A DNA stretch of 64,000 nucleotides from Bradyrhizobium sp. LLZ17 (GCF_041200145.1 NZ_CP165734.1:1736001-1800000), one strand, 5' to 3'; shown: positions 24,458-34,384, counted from the first letter of the stretch. The notes: generated by a model from the sequence alone, not told the origin. Numbers and translations: made by a program.

Positions 24458-25981
24458 ATGCGACACCCTGACCAGGACGCCCGGCTTGATCTCGATCCAA
24501 ACGCCCAAGTGAGTCCGGCCGCGCTGGAGCTTCAGGACGACCTGGAGGGAGATACGCTGCGCGAGGAATGCGGCGTCTTCGGCATCTACGGACACCCCGA
24601 CGCCGCCGCCATCACCGCCCTCGGACTTCACGCGCTTCAGCACCGCGGCCAGGAGGCCGCCGGTATCGTCTCCTACGACGGCAGCCGCTTTCACAGCGAA
24701 CGCCGCCTCGGCCTCGTCGGCGACACCTTCTCGCGCCGCGAGGTGATCGACCGCCTGCCCGGCAACATGGCGGTGGGCCATGTCCGCTATTCCACCACCG
24801 GCGCCACCATCCTGCGCAACGTGCAGCCGCTGTTCGCCGAGCTCAATGCCGGCGGCCTCGCCGTCGCCCATAACGGCAACCTCACCAACGGCCTGACGCT
24901 GCGCCGCGAGCTCGTGAAGAGCGGCGCGATGATGCAGTCGACCACCGACACCGAAGTGATCCTGCATCTGGTTGCGCGCTCCCGGCGCAGCCGCTTCATC
25001 GAGCGCTATATCGACGCGTTGCGCGAGATCGAAGGCGCCTATGCGCTGGTCTCGCTGACCAACAAGAAGCTGGTCGGCGCGCGCGATCCCCGCGGCATCC
25101 GCCCGCTGGTGCTCGGCGACCTCGACGGCTGCCCGATCCTGACCTCCGAGACCTGCGCCCTCGACATCATCGGCGCACGTTTCGTGCGCGACATCGAACC
25201 CGGCGAAGTCATCGTGTTCGACGAGAACGGCCAGGACGTCCACAAGCCGTTCCCGCGGATCGCGCCGCGGCCCTGCATCTTCGAGTACATCTATTTCTCC
25301 CGTCCGGATTCCATCGTCCACGGCCGCTCCGTCTACGAGGTGCGCAAGGCCTTTGGCGCGCAGCTCGCGCGCGAGAGCCATGTGCCGGTCGACGTCGTCG
25401 TGCCGGTGCCGGATTCCGGCGTGCCCGCCGCGGTCGGCTACAGCCAACATTCCGGCGTGCCGTTCGAGCTCGGCATCATCCGCAATCACTATGTCGGCCG
25501 CACCTTCATCCAGCCGACGCAGGCGATCCGCGAATCCGGCGTCCGCATGAAGCATTCGGCCAACCGCGCCGCGATCGAAGGCAAGCGCATCATCCTGATC
25601 GACGATTCGCTGGTGCGCGGCACCACTTCGAAGAAGATCGTGCGCATGATGCGCGACGCTGGCGCCAAGGAAGTGCACTTCCGTCTCGCCTCGCCGCCGA
25701 TCCTCTATCCCGATTATTACGGCATCGACCTGCCCGATCGTGGCGGCCTTCTGGCAGCGACCCATTCGCTGGAAGAGATGCGCGAGATCATCGGCGCGGA
25801 CTCGCTCGCCTTCCTGTCGATCGACGGCATGTACCGCGCCATGGGCGAGCCCGGCCGCGACCCCGCCAATCCGAAATTCTCGGATCATTGCTTCACCGGC
25901 GCCTACCCGACCCACCTCACCGACCAGACCCAGTCCGAGCCGCAGCCGCGGCAGCTGTCCTTGCTGGCGGAGGCGAGCTGA
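24458..25981 (+). CDS. purF: Amidophosphoribosyltransferase
   Basis: First committed step of purine synthesis: PRPP plus glutamine gives phosphoribosylamine. The 507-residue protein has a 37-residue propeptide-like N-terminus before the class II glutaminase nucleophile Cys38 (REECGVFGIYGH). It has the glutaminase motifs GHVRYSTTG and HNGNLTN, and the PRPP-binding IILIDDSLVRGTTS in the C-terminal domain. The propeptide implies self-cleavage to expose Cys. Its position after cvpA is conserved. Confidence 0.96.
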   Translation: MRHPDQDARLDLDPNAQVSPAALELQDDLEGDTLREECGVFGIYGHPDAAAITALGLHALQHRGQEAAGIVSYDGSRFHSERRLGLVGDTFSRREVIDRLPGNMAVGHVRYSTTGATILRNVQPLFAELNAGGLAVAHNGNLTNGLTLRRELVKSGAMMQSTTDTEVILHLVARSRRSRFIERYIDALREIEGAYALVSLTNKKLVGARDPRGIRPLVLGDLDGCPILTSETCALDIIGARFVRDIEPGEVIVFDENGQDVHKPFPRIAPRPCIFEYIYFSRPDSIVHGRSVYEVRKAFGAQLARESHVPVDVVVPVPDSGVPAAVGYSQHSGVPFELGIIRNHYVGRTFIQPTQAIRESGVRMKHSANRAAIEGKRIILIDDSLVRGTTSKKIVRMMRDAGAKEVHFRLASPPILYPDYYGIDLPDRGGLLAATHSLEEMREIIGADSLAFLSIDGMYRAMGEPGRDPANPKFSDHCFTGAYPTHLTDQTQSEPQPRQLSLLAEAS

Positions 25982-25991
25982 CGGCGCAGCC

Positions 25992-26092
25992 GTCATCCCG
26001 GGGCGGTCCAGCAGGACCGAACTATGCTGCGCAATTGCGCACCTGAGGATCTCGAGATTCGGGTCTGGCGCTTCGCACCATCCCGGAATGAC
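25992..26092. repeat. GTCATCCCGG...CCGGAATGAC dispersed repeat
   Basis: An intergenic element about 101 bp long with terminal complementary ends (GTCATCCCGG and CCGGAATGAC) and an internal GATCTCGAGATTCGGG segment. Typical imperfect palindromic repeat of Bradyrhizobium genomes. It sits between purF and the SDR gene, where it may form a long hairpin in RNA. Confidence 0.7.
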
Positions 26093-26140
26093 AGTTGTGC
26101 GGGGGCTTGCCCCGGCGGTCCACGTCTGTAAAACCCCGCC

Positions 26141-26881
26141 ATGACATCCCCTCTCGCCAATCGCATCGCTCTCGTCACCGGCGCCTCGCGCGGCATCGGC
26201 TTCGCCACGGCAAAGGCACTGGCGCAAGCCGGCGCGCATATCGTCGCGGTGGCGCGCACGCAAGGCGCGCTCGAGGAGCTCGACGACGAGATCCGGAAAG
26301 ATGGCGGCAGCGCCACACTGGTGCCGCTCAACCTCACCGATTTCGACGGCATCGCGCGGCTCGGCGCCGGCCTGCACGAACGCTACGGCAAGCTCGACAT
26401 CCTCGTCGGCAATGCCGGGGTGCTCGGCCCCTCCTCGCCGATCGGCCATATCGAGCTGAAGACCTTCAACGATGTCATGGCCGTCAACGTCTCCGCGAAC
26501 TTCCAGCTGATCCGCTGCATAGAGCCGCTGCTGAAGCAGTCCGATGCCGGCCGCGCCGTGTTCGTCACCTCCGGCGCCGCCAACAAGGCGACTGCCTATG
26601 TGAGCCCCTACGCCGCCTCCAAGGCGGCGCTGGAAACGCTGGCGCGCGCCTGGGCACAGGAGACGGCCAACACCAGGCTGCGCGTCAACCTGTTCAATCC
26701 AGGTCCGGTCCGCACCCGCATGCGCGCCACCCTGATGCCGGGCGAAGATCCGGCGACGCTGGAGACGCCCGAGCAGGTCGCCGAATTCATCGTGCCGATG
26801 TGCGCGCCGGACTGGACCGAGACCGGCAGGTTCTACGACTACAAGACGCGCACGCTGATGAGCTTCCGCGCGCCGGCCTGA
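26141..26881 (+). CDS. Short-chain dehydrogenase/reductase
   Basis: A 246-residue classical SDR. Cofactor motif TGASRGIG (residues 14-21), NAGVLG, catalytic Ser in FVTSGAANKA and the YxxxK dyad YAASK. The Arg in VAVART after beta-2 suggests an NADP(H) preference. It follows purF in many Bradyrhizobium genomes; the substrate is unknown. Confidence 0.9.
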   Translation: MTSPLANRIALVTGASRGIGFATAKALAQAGAHIVAVARTQGALEELDDEIRKDGGSATLVPLNLTDFDGIARLGAGLHERYGKLDILVGNAGVLGPSSPIGHIELKTFNDVMAVNVSANFQLIRCIEPLLKQSDAGRAVFVTSGAANKATAYVSPYAASKAALETLARAWAQETANTRLRVNLFNPGPVRTRMRATLMPGEDPATLETPEQVAEFIVPMCAPDWTETGRFYDYKTRTLMSFRAPA

Positions 26882-26885
26882 TTGA

Positions 26886-26984
26886 CTCGACGACTTCCCC
26901 GCCAAGGGTAACGTCTATACCGCCGAGGTCGACACCGGAAAGCGGATCCAGAAATTCAAGCTGACGGCGGACGCGCTCAAATAG
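26886..26984 (+). pseudogene. C-terminal gene remnant after the SDR gene
   Basis: An open stretch reads LDDFPAKGNVYTAEVDTGKR, then IQKFKLTADALK and a stop. It is preceded by an in-frame stop and has no start codon. Codon use and composition look like a genuine protein end, so it is probably the relic of a deleted gene. Parent family not recognised. Confidence 0.4.
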
Positions 26985-27151
26985 CGTCTCAACGCATTTT
27001 GCCCAAAGGTTAACCCACGGATGACGCCGGGACGCAGCGTCATCCGGCTTTAGGCGCATTGCCGACCCCCGTGGGACACGCTAGAGCCATCAGCCGGAAC
27101 AAGGCTCCGCAAGAGAGCCGTCCGCCTATTTGACAATGGAGGAAACCTTTC

Positions 27152-28378
27152 ATGACGACGACGTTCGCGCGCCGCTATGCGGCCCTTTTGGCCTGCGCCG
27201 CTTTCGGTTTTGCCACATCCGCTTACGCCCAGGACAAGACCGTCAAGATCGGCGTACTCAACGACATGTCGAGCCTCTATGCCGATATCGGCGGCCCGAA
27301 CTCCGTGGTCGCCATCAAGATGGCGGTCGAGGATTCCGGCCTGCTGAAGAAGGGCTGGAAGATCGACGTGCTGAGCGGCGATCACCAGAACAAGCCGGAC
27401 GTCGGTGTCAACATCGCGCGGCAGTGGATCGACAACGAGAAGGTCGATGCGATCGCGGATACGCCGAACTCCGGCGTCGCACTGGCGGTCAGCAACCTCG
27501 TCAAGGAAAAGAATGCGGTGCTGCTGAATTCCGGCGCGGCGTCCGGCGATCTGACTGGCAAAGCCTGCACGCCGAACACCGTCTCCTACACCTATGACAC
27601 CTACATGCTGGCCAACGGCACCGGCAAAGCGCTGACCAAGGCCGGCGGCGACACCTGGTTCTTTCTCACCTCCGACTATGCCTTCGGCCACGCGCTTGAA
27701 CGCGACACCTCGGCCGTGGTCACCGCCAACGGCGGCAAGGTGCTCGGCAGCGTCAGGCATCCGATCAATACCGCGGACTTCTCGTCCTTCCTGCTCCAGG
27801 CGCAATCGTCAAAAGCCAAGGTTGTGGGCCTCGCCAACGCCGGCGGCGACACCACCAACGCGATCAAGCAGGCCTCCGAGTTCGGCATTGTGCAGGGCGG
27901 GCAAAAGCTCGCCGCGCTGCTGCTGTTCATCAACGACGTGCATTCGCTGGGCCTGAAGACCGCCCAGGGCCTGACCTTCACGGAGTCCTTCTACTGGGAC
28001 ATGAACGACCAGACCCGCGCCTGGTCGAAGCGCTTCGCGGCGCTGGCCAGCAAGAATGCGATGCCCTCGATGACGCAGGCCGGCAATTACGCGATGGTGA
28101 TGCATTATCTCAAGGCGATGGAAGCGCTCGGTGGCAACCCGCATGACGGCGCCAAGGTCGTCGCCAAGATGAAGGAGTTGCCGACCGACGACCCGCTGTT
28201 CGGCAAGGGCCCGCTGCGCGAGGACGGCCGCCGCCTCATCCCGGCCTATCTGTTCGAAGTGAAGAAGCCGGAAGAATCGAAGGGACCGTGGGACTATTAC
28301 AAGCTGGTCGCCACCATCCCGGCGGAAGACGCGGCCAAGCCGCTCAAGGACAGCGAGTGTCCGCTGGTGAAGAAGTAA
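27152..28378 (+). CDS. Branched-chain amino-acid/urea-type ABC transporter binding protein (orphan)
   Basis: A 408-residue periplasmic binding protein (Peripla_BP_6 / LivJ type). It has a signal peptide (MTTTFARRYAALLACAAFGF, cleavage near AYAQ), then DKTVKIGVLNDMSSLYAD, and ends near SECPLVKK. GGAGGAAA gives a strong ribosome binding site. No permease or ATPase is adjacent; it probably serves a transporter encoded elsewhere. It is clearly paralogous to the binding protein of the liv operon at 40.3-41.6 kb (shared GDHQNKPD, TPNSGVALAV-like and ESKGPWD(Y/F)YKLV segments). Confidence 0.92.
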   Translation: MTTTFARRYAALLACAAFGFATSAYAQDKTVKIGVLNDMSSLYADIGGPNSVVAIKMAVEDSGLLKKGWKIDVLSGDHQNKPDVGVNIARQWIDNEKVDAIADTPNSGVALAVSNLVKEKNAVLLNSGAASGDLTGKACTPNTVSYTYDTYMLANGTGKALTKAGGDTWFFLTSDYAFGHALERDTSAVVTANGGKVLGSVRHPINTADFSSFLLQAQSSKAKVVGLANAGGDTTNAIKQASEFGIVQGGQKLAALLLFINDVHSLGLKTAQGLTFTESFYWDMNDQTRAWSKRFAALASKNAMPSMTQAGNYAMVMHYLKAMEALGGNPHDGAKVVAKMKELPTDDPLFGKGPLREDGRRLIPAYLFEVKKPEESKGPWDYYKLVATIPAEDAAKPLKDSECPLVKK

Positions 28379-28391
28379 GGGCATAGGTGCC

Positions 28392-28479
28392 GTAGGGTAG
28401 GCAAAGCGTAGCGTGCCCACCGCTTCTTCGGATCATGAAGATGGTGGGCACGGCGCAAGAGCGCCTTTGCCCACCCTAC
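28392..28479. repeat. GTAGGGT...ACCCTAC inverted dispersed repeat
   Basis: Ends GTAGGGTAGGCAAAGCG and CTTTGCCCACCCTAC are reverse complements apart from one change, with internal complementary GTGCCCACC / GGTGGGCAC arms. It would form a long hairpin between the convergent binding-protein and der genes and may terminate both. Confidence 0.75.
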
Positions 28480-28569
28480 GAGATCGTCTTCGTGGCAGCC
28501 AACGTCCGCATCGCGATCGCGACACGCATCACCGTCAACAGCACCGCAAGCAAGAACGGCGCGCCGGGC

Positions 28570-29952
28570 TCACGACGGCCGCTTGCGTTTGTGCGCGAAG
28601 GGATTGGCCTTCTCGCGCAAGGTGATGCGCACCGGCGTACCCGGCAGCTCGAAGGCCTCACGCATCGAATTGGTCAGATAGCGCAAATAGGACTGCGGTA
28701 CCGCATCCGCGCGCGAACAGAACAGCACGAAGCTCGGCGGCCGCGCTTTGGTCTGCGTGATGTAGTTCAGCTTGAGGCGGCGGCCGGACACGGCGGGCGG
28801 CGGATTGGCCTGGACTGCCTCCTCGAACCAGCGGTTCAAGGCCGAGGTCGAGACGCGCCTGTTCCAGAGCGCATAGGCGTCCTGGATGGCCTGCATCAGG
28901 CGATCGATGCCCTCGCCCACCAAGCCGGAGATGGCGACGATCGGCACGCCCTTGATCTGCGGCAGCAGATGGTCGGCATCGCGGCGCAAGCCGGAGATGG
29001 CGCCGCCGCCCTTGCTTTCCATCAGATCCCATTTGTTGACGGCGAGCACGACAGCGCGGCCCTCGCGCTCGATCAGGTCGGCGATGCGCAAATCCTGCTC
29101 CTCGAAGCGGTTCTGCGCATCCATCGTCATCACGACGACTTCGGCAAAGCGCACCGCGCGCAACGCGTCGGCGACCGAGAGCTTCTCCAGCTTCTCCTCG
29201 ATGCGCGAGCGCCGGCGCAGGCCGGCGGTGTCGAACACGCGAAACTCGCGGCCCTTCCAATTGATCTCGACCGCAATGGAATCGCGTGTGGTGCCGGCTT
29301 CCGGGCTCGTCAGCAGCCGCTCCTCGCCGAGCAAATAGTTGATCAGCGTCGACTTGCCGGCATTGGGGCGGCCGACGATGGCAACCCGGATCGGACGCGT
29401 GGCCGCCTCTTCCTCCGTCAGCGGCTCGTCGTCCTCCGCCTCGTCCTCGTCGACAGGCTCCGGCATCAGCTTGCTCAGGGCGTCATAGAGCTCACCCATG
29501 CCCTCGCCATGCTCGGCCGAGACCTGGATGGGATCGCCGAGACCGAGTGCAAACGCCTCCATCGCGCCGGCGTCGCCGTGCTTGCCCTCGCTCTTGTTGG
29601 CGACCAGCAGCACCGGCTTGTTGGCACGGCGGGCGAAATCGGCAAAGGAGCGATCGGTCGGCGTGAGACCAATGCGGGCATCGATCACGAAGAACAAGGC
29701 GTCGGCCAGCGCGATCGCGGTCTCGGTCTGCTCCTGCATCCGCGCAGTCAGCGAGCCCTTGGCGCCTTCGTCGAGGCCCGCGGTGTCGATGATGGTGAAT
29801 TCGAGATCGCCGAGCCTGGCCTCGCCCTCGCGGCGATCGCGGGTGACGCCAGGCAGGTCATCGACGAGCGCGAGCTTCTGTCCGACCAGGCGGTTGAACA
29901 GCGTCGACTTGCCGACATTGGGCCGGCCGATAATGGCGATCGTAAAGGACAT
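28570..29952 (-). CDS. der: Ribosome biogenesis GTPase Der (EngA)
   Basis: Tandem GTPase required for 50S assembly. The 460-residue protein has G domain 1 (GRPNVGKST at 9-17, DTAG, and NKSE in the G4 position) and G domain 2 ([17 protein letters not shown]), then a C-terminal KH-like domain ([21 protein letters not shown]) and a basic tail. An acidic linker (DEDEAEDDE) joins the G domains. Downstream end of a minus-strand group with a YfgM-like protein and a lipoprotein. Confidence 0.97.
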   Translation of the reverse strand: MSFTIAIIGRPNVGKSTLFNRLVGQKLALVDDLPGVTRDRREGEARLGDLEFTIIDTAGLDEGAKGSLTARMQEQTETAIALADALFFVIDARIGLTPTDRSFADFARRANKPVLLVANKSEGKHGDAGAMEAFALGLGDPIQVSAEHGEGMGELYDALSKLMPEPVDEDEAEDDEPLTEEEAATRPIRVAIVGRPNAGKSTLINYLLGEERLLTSPEAGTTRDSIAVEINWKGREFRVFDTAGLRRRSRIEEKLEKLSVADALRAVRFAEVVVMTMDAQNRFEEQDLRIADLIEREGRAVVLAVNKWDLMESKGGGAISGLRRDADHLLPQIKGVPIVAISGLVGEGIDRLMQAIQDAYALWNRRVSTSALNRWFEEAVQANPPPAVSGRRLKLNYITQTKARPPSFVLFCSRADAVPQSYLRYLTNSMREAFELPGTPVRITLREKANPFAHKRKRPS

Positions 29953-30002
29953 TGGTCATTCGTGCGCCGCGGAGGTGGCGACTGTCAATTCAGTGAAAAA
30001 TA

Positions 30003-30554
30003 TCAGCGAGAGAAACTGCCGCTGGGCAACGGTGCGGGGAAAGCTGCCTGCGGCTGCTGTTGCTGGGTGGTCTGAGCCGATTGCGCCGGCTGCTGCGCGG
30101 GTTGGTCCGGCGGGGGCGCCGTGGTGCGCTTGCGGACGATCTTCCGCTTCGGTGGCGCTACGGCAGGCGCGGGCGCTGCCTCTGGCTGGGCCTCGCCGTC
30201 GACTTCACCGGCCGGCGCTTCGGCCGGAGCGGCCGCGACCGGCTGCCTGGTCTTCTTCGCCTTGGATTTCGACGATTTCGGCGGTTCAGCGGGCGGCGGC
30301 TCTGCGGGCAACGCTGCAACGGCAGGCGCGTTTGGATCCGCCTGCTGCTGAGCGCCCTTGTACATCTCTTTCGGCACGCCCTGCTCGAGCCCCGGCACGC
30401 CCTCGGGGAACACCGGCTTGCGCTCGCCCGGCAGCTTCTTCTTGGTGTCGAGGAAGTCCATAAGATCGCTCGGATCGAAGTTCGAGCAGCCGCCCAGGAC
30501 GCCCGTGAAGGCGATCAGGACGGCGGCTGCGATCAAGCGGGACGTACGGCGCAT
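30003..30554 (-). CDS. Proline/alanine-rich lipoprotein
   Basis: A 183-residue lipoprotein precursor. The lipobox LGGC follows MRRTSRLIAAAVLIAFTGV, so Cys23 would be lipidated. A conserved-looking segment follows (DLMDFLDTKKKLPGERKPVF, then PEGVPGLEQGVPKEMY), and the rest is Pro/Ala/Gln/Lys low complexity. Between a YfgM-like gene and der on the same strand, the place where an outer-membrane assembly lipoprotein (BamB) often sits in other bacteria; no beta-propeller is present here. Function unknown. Confidence 0.8.
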   Translation of the reverse strand: MRRTSRLIAAAVLIAFTGVLGGCSNFDPSDLMDFLDTKKKLPGERKPVFPEGVPGLEQGVPKEMYKGAQQQADPNAPAVAALPAEPPPAEPPKSSKSKAKKTRQPVAAAPAEAPAGEVDGEAQPEAAPAPAVAPPKRKIVRKRTTAPPPDQPAQQPAQSAQTTQQQQPQAAFPAPLPSGSFSR

Positions 30555-30599
30555 ATCGATATCTCGTCTCAGCTCACTTTGGCTTGGCTTACTTGGCCG

Positions 30600-31253
30600 T
30601 CAGCTCTTGGCGACGGGCGGCAGCAGGGCCTGGAGTGCCTCGGCGCGCGAGCGCAGGCCCGGCGGGGTTTCGCCGTCCTCGGCGATCGCATCGAGCCACT
30701 TGTGGGCCGCGGTCATGTCGTTGTTGCGCCAGGCCGACAACGCCAACATCTCGCGGGCGCTGTGGCGGAAGGTCGATTGCGGCGTGGCGGAGGCCTCCAA
30801 CCGCTGCTGTATCTCAGCGTAACCGGCGCTATCGAGCAGCAAGGCAGCCGCGCGAACCTTTGCCAAATCCTGCCACTCGCTGCCGACGCTGCGGTCGGCG
30901 GCGATGTCGTCGTAGATCTTGGCCGCAGCCTTGGGATCGCGGGCCGATGCTTCGGCGGCAGCGCGCATCCGCGCCAAAGTGCGGTAGCCGGAGGGGGCCT
31001 TGGCGGCGAGATCGGTAAAGGCGGCCTCGGCCTCGGCGTGCTTGTCCTGCTCGGACAGCGCGACGGCCTTCTCGAAGACGGCGCCGGCCTCGGCGGCCTT
31101 CTTGGCCTCGAGGTACTGGTAGCCGCGCCAGCCGCCGACGGCGGCCACGATCAGCACCATCAAAGCGATGAAATAGATCGAATATCGGTCCCACAGCCGC
31201 TTAAACTGTTCGCGACGGACTTCCTCGTCGACTTCGTCAAATAATTCAGACAC
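30600..31253 (-). CDS. YfgM-like tetratricopeptide membrane protein
   Basis: A 217-residue protein: acidic N-terminus (MSELFDEVDEEVRREQFKRL), one transmembrane helix (about residues 25-45), then TPR-like helices in the periplasm. This matches the YfgM / DUF2133 family, an ancillary subunit linking SecYEG to periplasmic chaperones. It heads the group yfgM-lipoprotein-der, an order resembling yfgM-bamB-der in enterobacteria. Confidence 0.85.
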   Translation of the reverse strand: MSELFDEVDEEVRREQFKRLWDRYSIYFIALMVLIVAAVGGWRGYQYLEAKKAAEAGAVFEKAVALSEQDKHAEAEAAFTDLAAKAPSGYRTLARMRAAAEASARDPKAAAKIYDDIAADRSVGSEWQDLAKVRAAALLLDSAGYAEIQQRLEASATPQSTFRHSAREMLALSAWRNNDMTAAHKWLDAIAEDGETPPGLRSRAEALQALLPPVAKS

Positions 31254-31422
31254 TTAAGATAATCCCATGCCCGGCCGGGAGCGCGCGCCAGATCGTGCGC
31301 GTCGAAAACCCGTCCCCACGTGCGGCGGCGATAGCCTATCGATATGGCGGAGGCAAGGCAAAGCAAGCCCGATCAAGGCGTTAACCCAACGCGCGGGACA
31401 GGCCGGAGGCCGCCCGCCCCGC

Positions 31423-33018
31423 TCAGGCCCCCACCACCAGCTCGCGCAGTTGCCGCTTCAGCACCTTGCCATTGGCATTGCGCGGCAGTGGCTCGGCGGT
31501 GACGGTCATTGTCTCCGGCACCTTGTAGTCAGACAACCGCTCGGCGCACCAGGCCCGCAAATCGTCGCTGCCGATCTGCGTGCGCGCCACCACCACGGCG
31601 TGGACGCGCTCGCCCAGCACCGGGCACGGTTTTGCGATGATCGCGCTCTCGACCACGGCGGGATGACCGGCCAGCACGGATTCGACCTCGGCCGAATAGA
31701 TTTTCAGGCCACCGCGGTTGATCATGTCCTTCTGCCGGTCGAACACACGAACAAAGCCGTCGACATCGACCGAGCCGAGATCGCCGGAATGCCAGAAGCC
31801 GCCGGTGAAACTTTCGGCCGTGGCCTTGGGGTTGTTCCAATAGCCCTTGATGACGGAGGCGCTCTGGATCCAGAGCTCGCCGATCTCGCCGGGCGGCAGC
31901 TCGCACCCGACCGCACTCATCGCGATGATCTGCGCGCCGGGACACGGCAGGCCGACACTGTCGATATGGCTCGCCGTCAGCTCGCCCGGCATGATCGTGG
32001 ACGGCGATGTCGTCTCGGTTGCGCCGTAGCAGTTCGCAAGCTTCAGGCCGGGAATTTTTGCCGTGAGCCTCTCGATGGCCGCGACCGGCATCGGCGCGCC
32101 ACCGAAGCCGCCGATGCGCCAGCTCGACAGGTCATAATTCTCGAAATCCGGCTGCAGCAGGCAGAGATTGTACATCGCCGGCACCATCACGGTGTAGGTG
32201 ACGCGCTCGCGCGCGGCGAGCTTGAGATATTCGGCGGCCTTGAACTCCGGCATGATGATCAGCGCGCCGCCGCAGCGGATCATGGTCGTGATGTTGGCGA
32301 CAACGCCGGTGACGTGGCCGAGCGGCACCGCCGCGATCGAACGGTCCGCCGCGGTCAATTGCAGGCAGGACACGAACACCATCGAGGAATGGACGATGTT
32401 GCAATGGGCCAGCATCGCGCCCTTCGGCTTGCCGGTCGTGCCCGAGGTGTAGAGGATCATCGCGGTGTCTTCCTCGCCGACCTCGACGGGCGCGGAGGCC
32501 GGTGCGTTGTCTGCGACCACCGCGAAACGCGAGAGCTGCGGATCTTCGTCGACGGCGATGCGGTGGATCACGTCGGGAACATCGCGCGCATCGGGCAGCC
32601 GCTCGGCGAGCGCGGCCTCGTGAATCAGGATCCTGGCGCCGCAATCCGTGAGGACATAGGCGATCTCCGGCTTCTGCTGCCGCGTGCTCAGCAGGACTGT
32701 GACGAGGCCCTCATGCGCGGCCGCGAACAGCAGCAGCGGAAATTCAATGCGGTTGCCGAGCAGGATTGCAACGCGGTCACCGCGTTGCAATCCGAGCTTG
32801 CGCAGACCCGACGCAATCCGCGCGGCCTGATCCATCGCCTGCCGCCAGCTCAGCCGGATGTTGCCGCAGATCAGCGCCTCGCCATCGGCATTGCGCGCGC
32901 AGGCATCTGCGATCATCGCCCAGATGTTCGCGGGCCGGTCGGCGAAGGCCGGCACCACGCGATCGCCAAAGCGCGTCTCGAGCCGCATTGGCGGGATCAG
33001 AGATTGTGACCAGTCCAT
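31423..33018 (-). CDS. Class I adenylate-forming acyl-CoA synthetase
   Basis: A 531-residue AMP-forming acid-CoA ligase. Core motifs: the P-loop ILYTSGTTGKPKGAML, NCYGATETTSP (A5), HSGDLGSVD (A7), RQKDMINRGGLKIYSAEVE (A8) and the A10 lysine in RNANGKVLKRQL. It activates a carboxylic acid with ATP and transfers it to CoA. The substrate (fatty, aromatic or other acid) cannot be read by eye. No beta-oxidation genes are adjacent. Confidence 0.92.
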   Translation of the reverse strand: MDWSQSLIPPMRLETRFGDRVVPAFADRPANIWAMIADACARNADGEALICGNIRLSWRQAMDQAARIASGLRKLGLQRGDRVAILLGNRIEFPLLLFAAAHEGLVTVLLSTRQQKPEIAYVLTDCGARILIHEAALAERLPDARDVPDVIHRIAVDEDPQLSRFAVVADNAPASAPVEVGEEDTAMILYTSGTTGKPKGAMLAHCNIVHSSMVFVSCLQLTAADRSIAAVPLGHVTGVVANITTMIRCGGALIIMPEFKAAEYLKLAARERVTYTVMVPAMYNLCLLQPDFENYDLSSWRIGGFGGAPMPVAAIERLTAKIPGLKLANCYGATETTSPSTIMPGELTASHIDSVGLPCPGAQIIAMSAVGCELPPGEIGELWIQSASVIKGYWNNPKATAESFTGGFWHSGDLGSVDVDGFVRVFDRQKDMINRGGLKIYSAEVESVLAGHPAVVESAIIAKPCPVLGERVHAVVVARTQIGSDDLRAWCAERLSDYKVPETMTVTAEPLPRNANGKVLKRQLRELVVGA

Positions 33019-33079
33019 CGGAACGCCCTGAGCTTCTTGTTTTTATCATCTTCCGCGCATGGCGCGCGGCGGTCTCAGC

Positions 33080-33664
33080 TTAGCTCCCCATCACGGGAAC
33101 ACCAATCACCACGGGATGGAACGCAAACGCCAGCGCCAGATAGGCCACGACGCCGACTGCCACCGCAATCAAATCGTTGGTCACGCCGCCCACGGGAATC
33201 GGCGGAGCGCCGGCGTCGGTGCGGCGCTTCAGCGAAATGCGATCATACACCGCCCAGCCCAGGAACGAGCCGAACAGGATGATGGAGCCGAGATCGCCGT
33301 TCGCCAACAGATGCGCCACCGCCCACAGCTTGATGCCGGCCAGCATCGGATGCTTCAGCGTCGCATAGATGCGGCCGCGCAGATATGAGGCGACCACCAG
33401 GATGACGGCGGGCAGCATCAGCGCGATCGTGATGTGCTTCATGGCCTTCGGCGGATACCAGACGTCGATCCAGCCAGTCGCGCGATAATGCCCAAAGCCC
33501 CAGACGATCAGCGCCAGACCTGCCAGAGACACCAGCGCGTAGACGATCTTGTAGGTCCCCTCGCCCAGCCTTGCGATCGCCTGCGCGCGCGCGTCGCGTT
33601 TGGTGGTGAACACATGCGGTGCGAAAAACAGCACGAGCCCAAGGATCATAACCAGCAGACCCAC
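33080..33664 (-). CDS. NnrU family membrane protein
   Basis: A 194-residue protein with about five transmembrane helices and the NnrU signature (MILGLVLFFAPHVF at the N-terminus and RGRIYATLKHPMLAG with KLWAVAHLLANGD in the middle). The family is linked to nitric-oxide/nitrite reduction in some bacteria but also occurs without it. No denitrification gene is present in this window. It is 61 bp upstream of the acyl-CoA synthetase gene on the same strand. Confidence 0.9.
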   Translation of the reverse strand: MGLLVMILGLVLFFAPHVFTTKRDARAQAIARLGEGTYKIVYALVSLAGLALIVWGFGHYRATGWIDVWYPPKAMKHITIALMLPAVILVVASYLRGRIYATLKHPMLAGIKLWAVAHLLANGDLGSIILFGSFLGWAVYDRISLKRRTDAGAPPIPVGGVTNDLIAVAVGVVAYLALAFAFHPVVIGVPVMGS

Positions 33665-33735
33665 GACGTCCTCCCCTCAACCAGTGCCCCCGCTTATGGC
33701 GTATCATTGATTGGCGCCGGCTCGCAACTGAAGCG

Positions 33736-34313
33736 CTACTTGCCGATCTCGCGATTGTCGACATACCGGATCGCGATCGGCCGCCCGGCGATGGCACCGC
33801 CAAGACCGCCGGTGAATTTCAGCGGCAGGCAGGCGTTCAGCGATGAATTGATCGCATTGAGATAGGTGGTTCTCGTCTCGGCGGGCACGCCCGCGGTCAC
33901 AAAGGTCAGACGCGGTGCGCCGATCAGGCCGCCCGACCTGTTGAAGCTGAAACGCACGGCGATCTGCATGCCGCGCGCGCATTGTCCGATGGCGGCGACC
34001 AGCAGCTGCGCAGCTCGGCGAAGAGGTCGCCGATCGTATCGAGATCGTGAGTCGGCTTTTGGTATTTGACGCGATCGGCCTCCGCTGGCACGCTTTGGAT
34101 CGTGAGCTGGAGGTTCTGGCCGTAGGGATAGTCGATCTCGGGAATACAGGGACCAGGCTCAAGCGGGCTGCAATAGGACGGCGTGCAGGGCCTGCCATCG
34201 AGGACGCTGCACGGCTCGTGCGAAAACGGAATTGGGTTGATTTGTCGCGGCCGCGCATCGGCGGCGATCGTCGAGATCGCCAGCAGGAGGAAAACAAGGA
34301 TGCCGCGCCGCAT
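33736..34313 (-). pseudogene. Secreted hypothetical protein with TonB/TolA-like C-terminus, frameshifted
   Basis: The N-terminal frame starts at 34313 with a signal peptide (MRRGILVFLLLAISTIAADA) and a Cys/Pro-rich region (CSVLDGRPCTPSYCSP). It continues to ELRSCWSPP, then leaves the reading frame near 33975. The continuation in another frame is MQIAVRFSFNRSGGLIGAP and LPLKFTGGLGGAIAGRP, ending at 33736. Together these make one protein of about 190 residues whose RSCW-PP...IAVRFSFNRSG pattern resembles TolA/TonB C-terminal folds. A one-base loss in a GC-rich run (GCGCGCGCGGC) would explain the break. Confidence 0.65.
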
Positions 34314-34384
34314 GACCAGAACGTGGCATCGCCGGAGAAGCCGTCAAGCCCGCAAGCGTTCACATGGTCGCGCGTACACGCGGT

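Noticed and set aside
24428..26905. An 825-codon antisense frame opposite purF and the SDR gene
   Set aside because: Shadow frame; histidine- and arginine-rich low-complexity sequence over well-defined genes.
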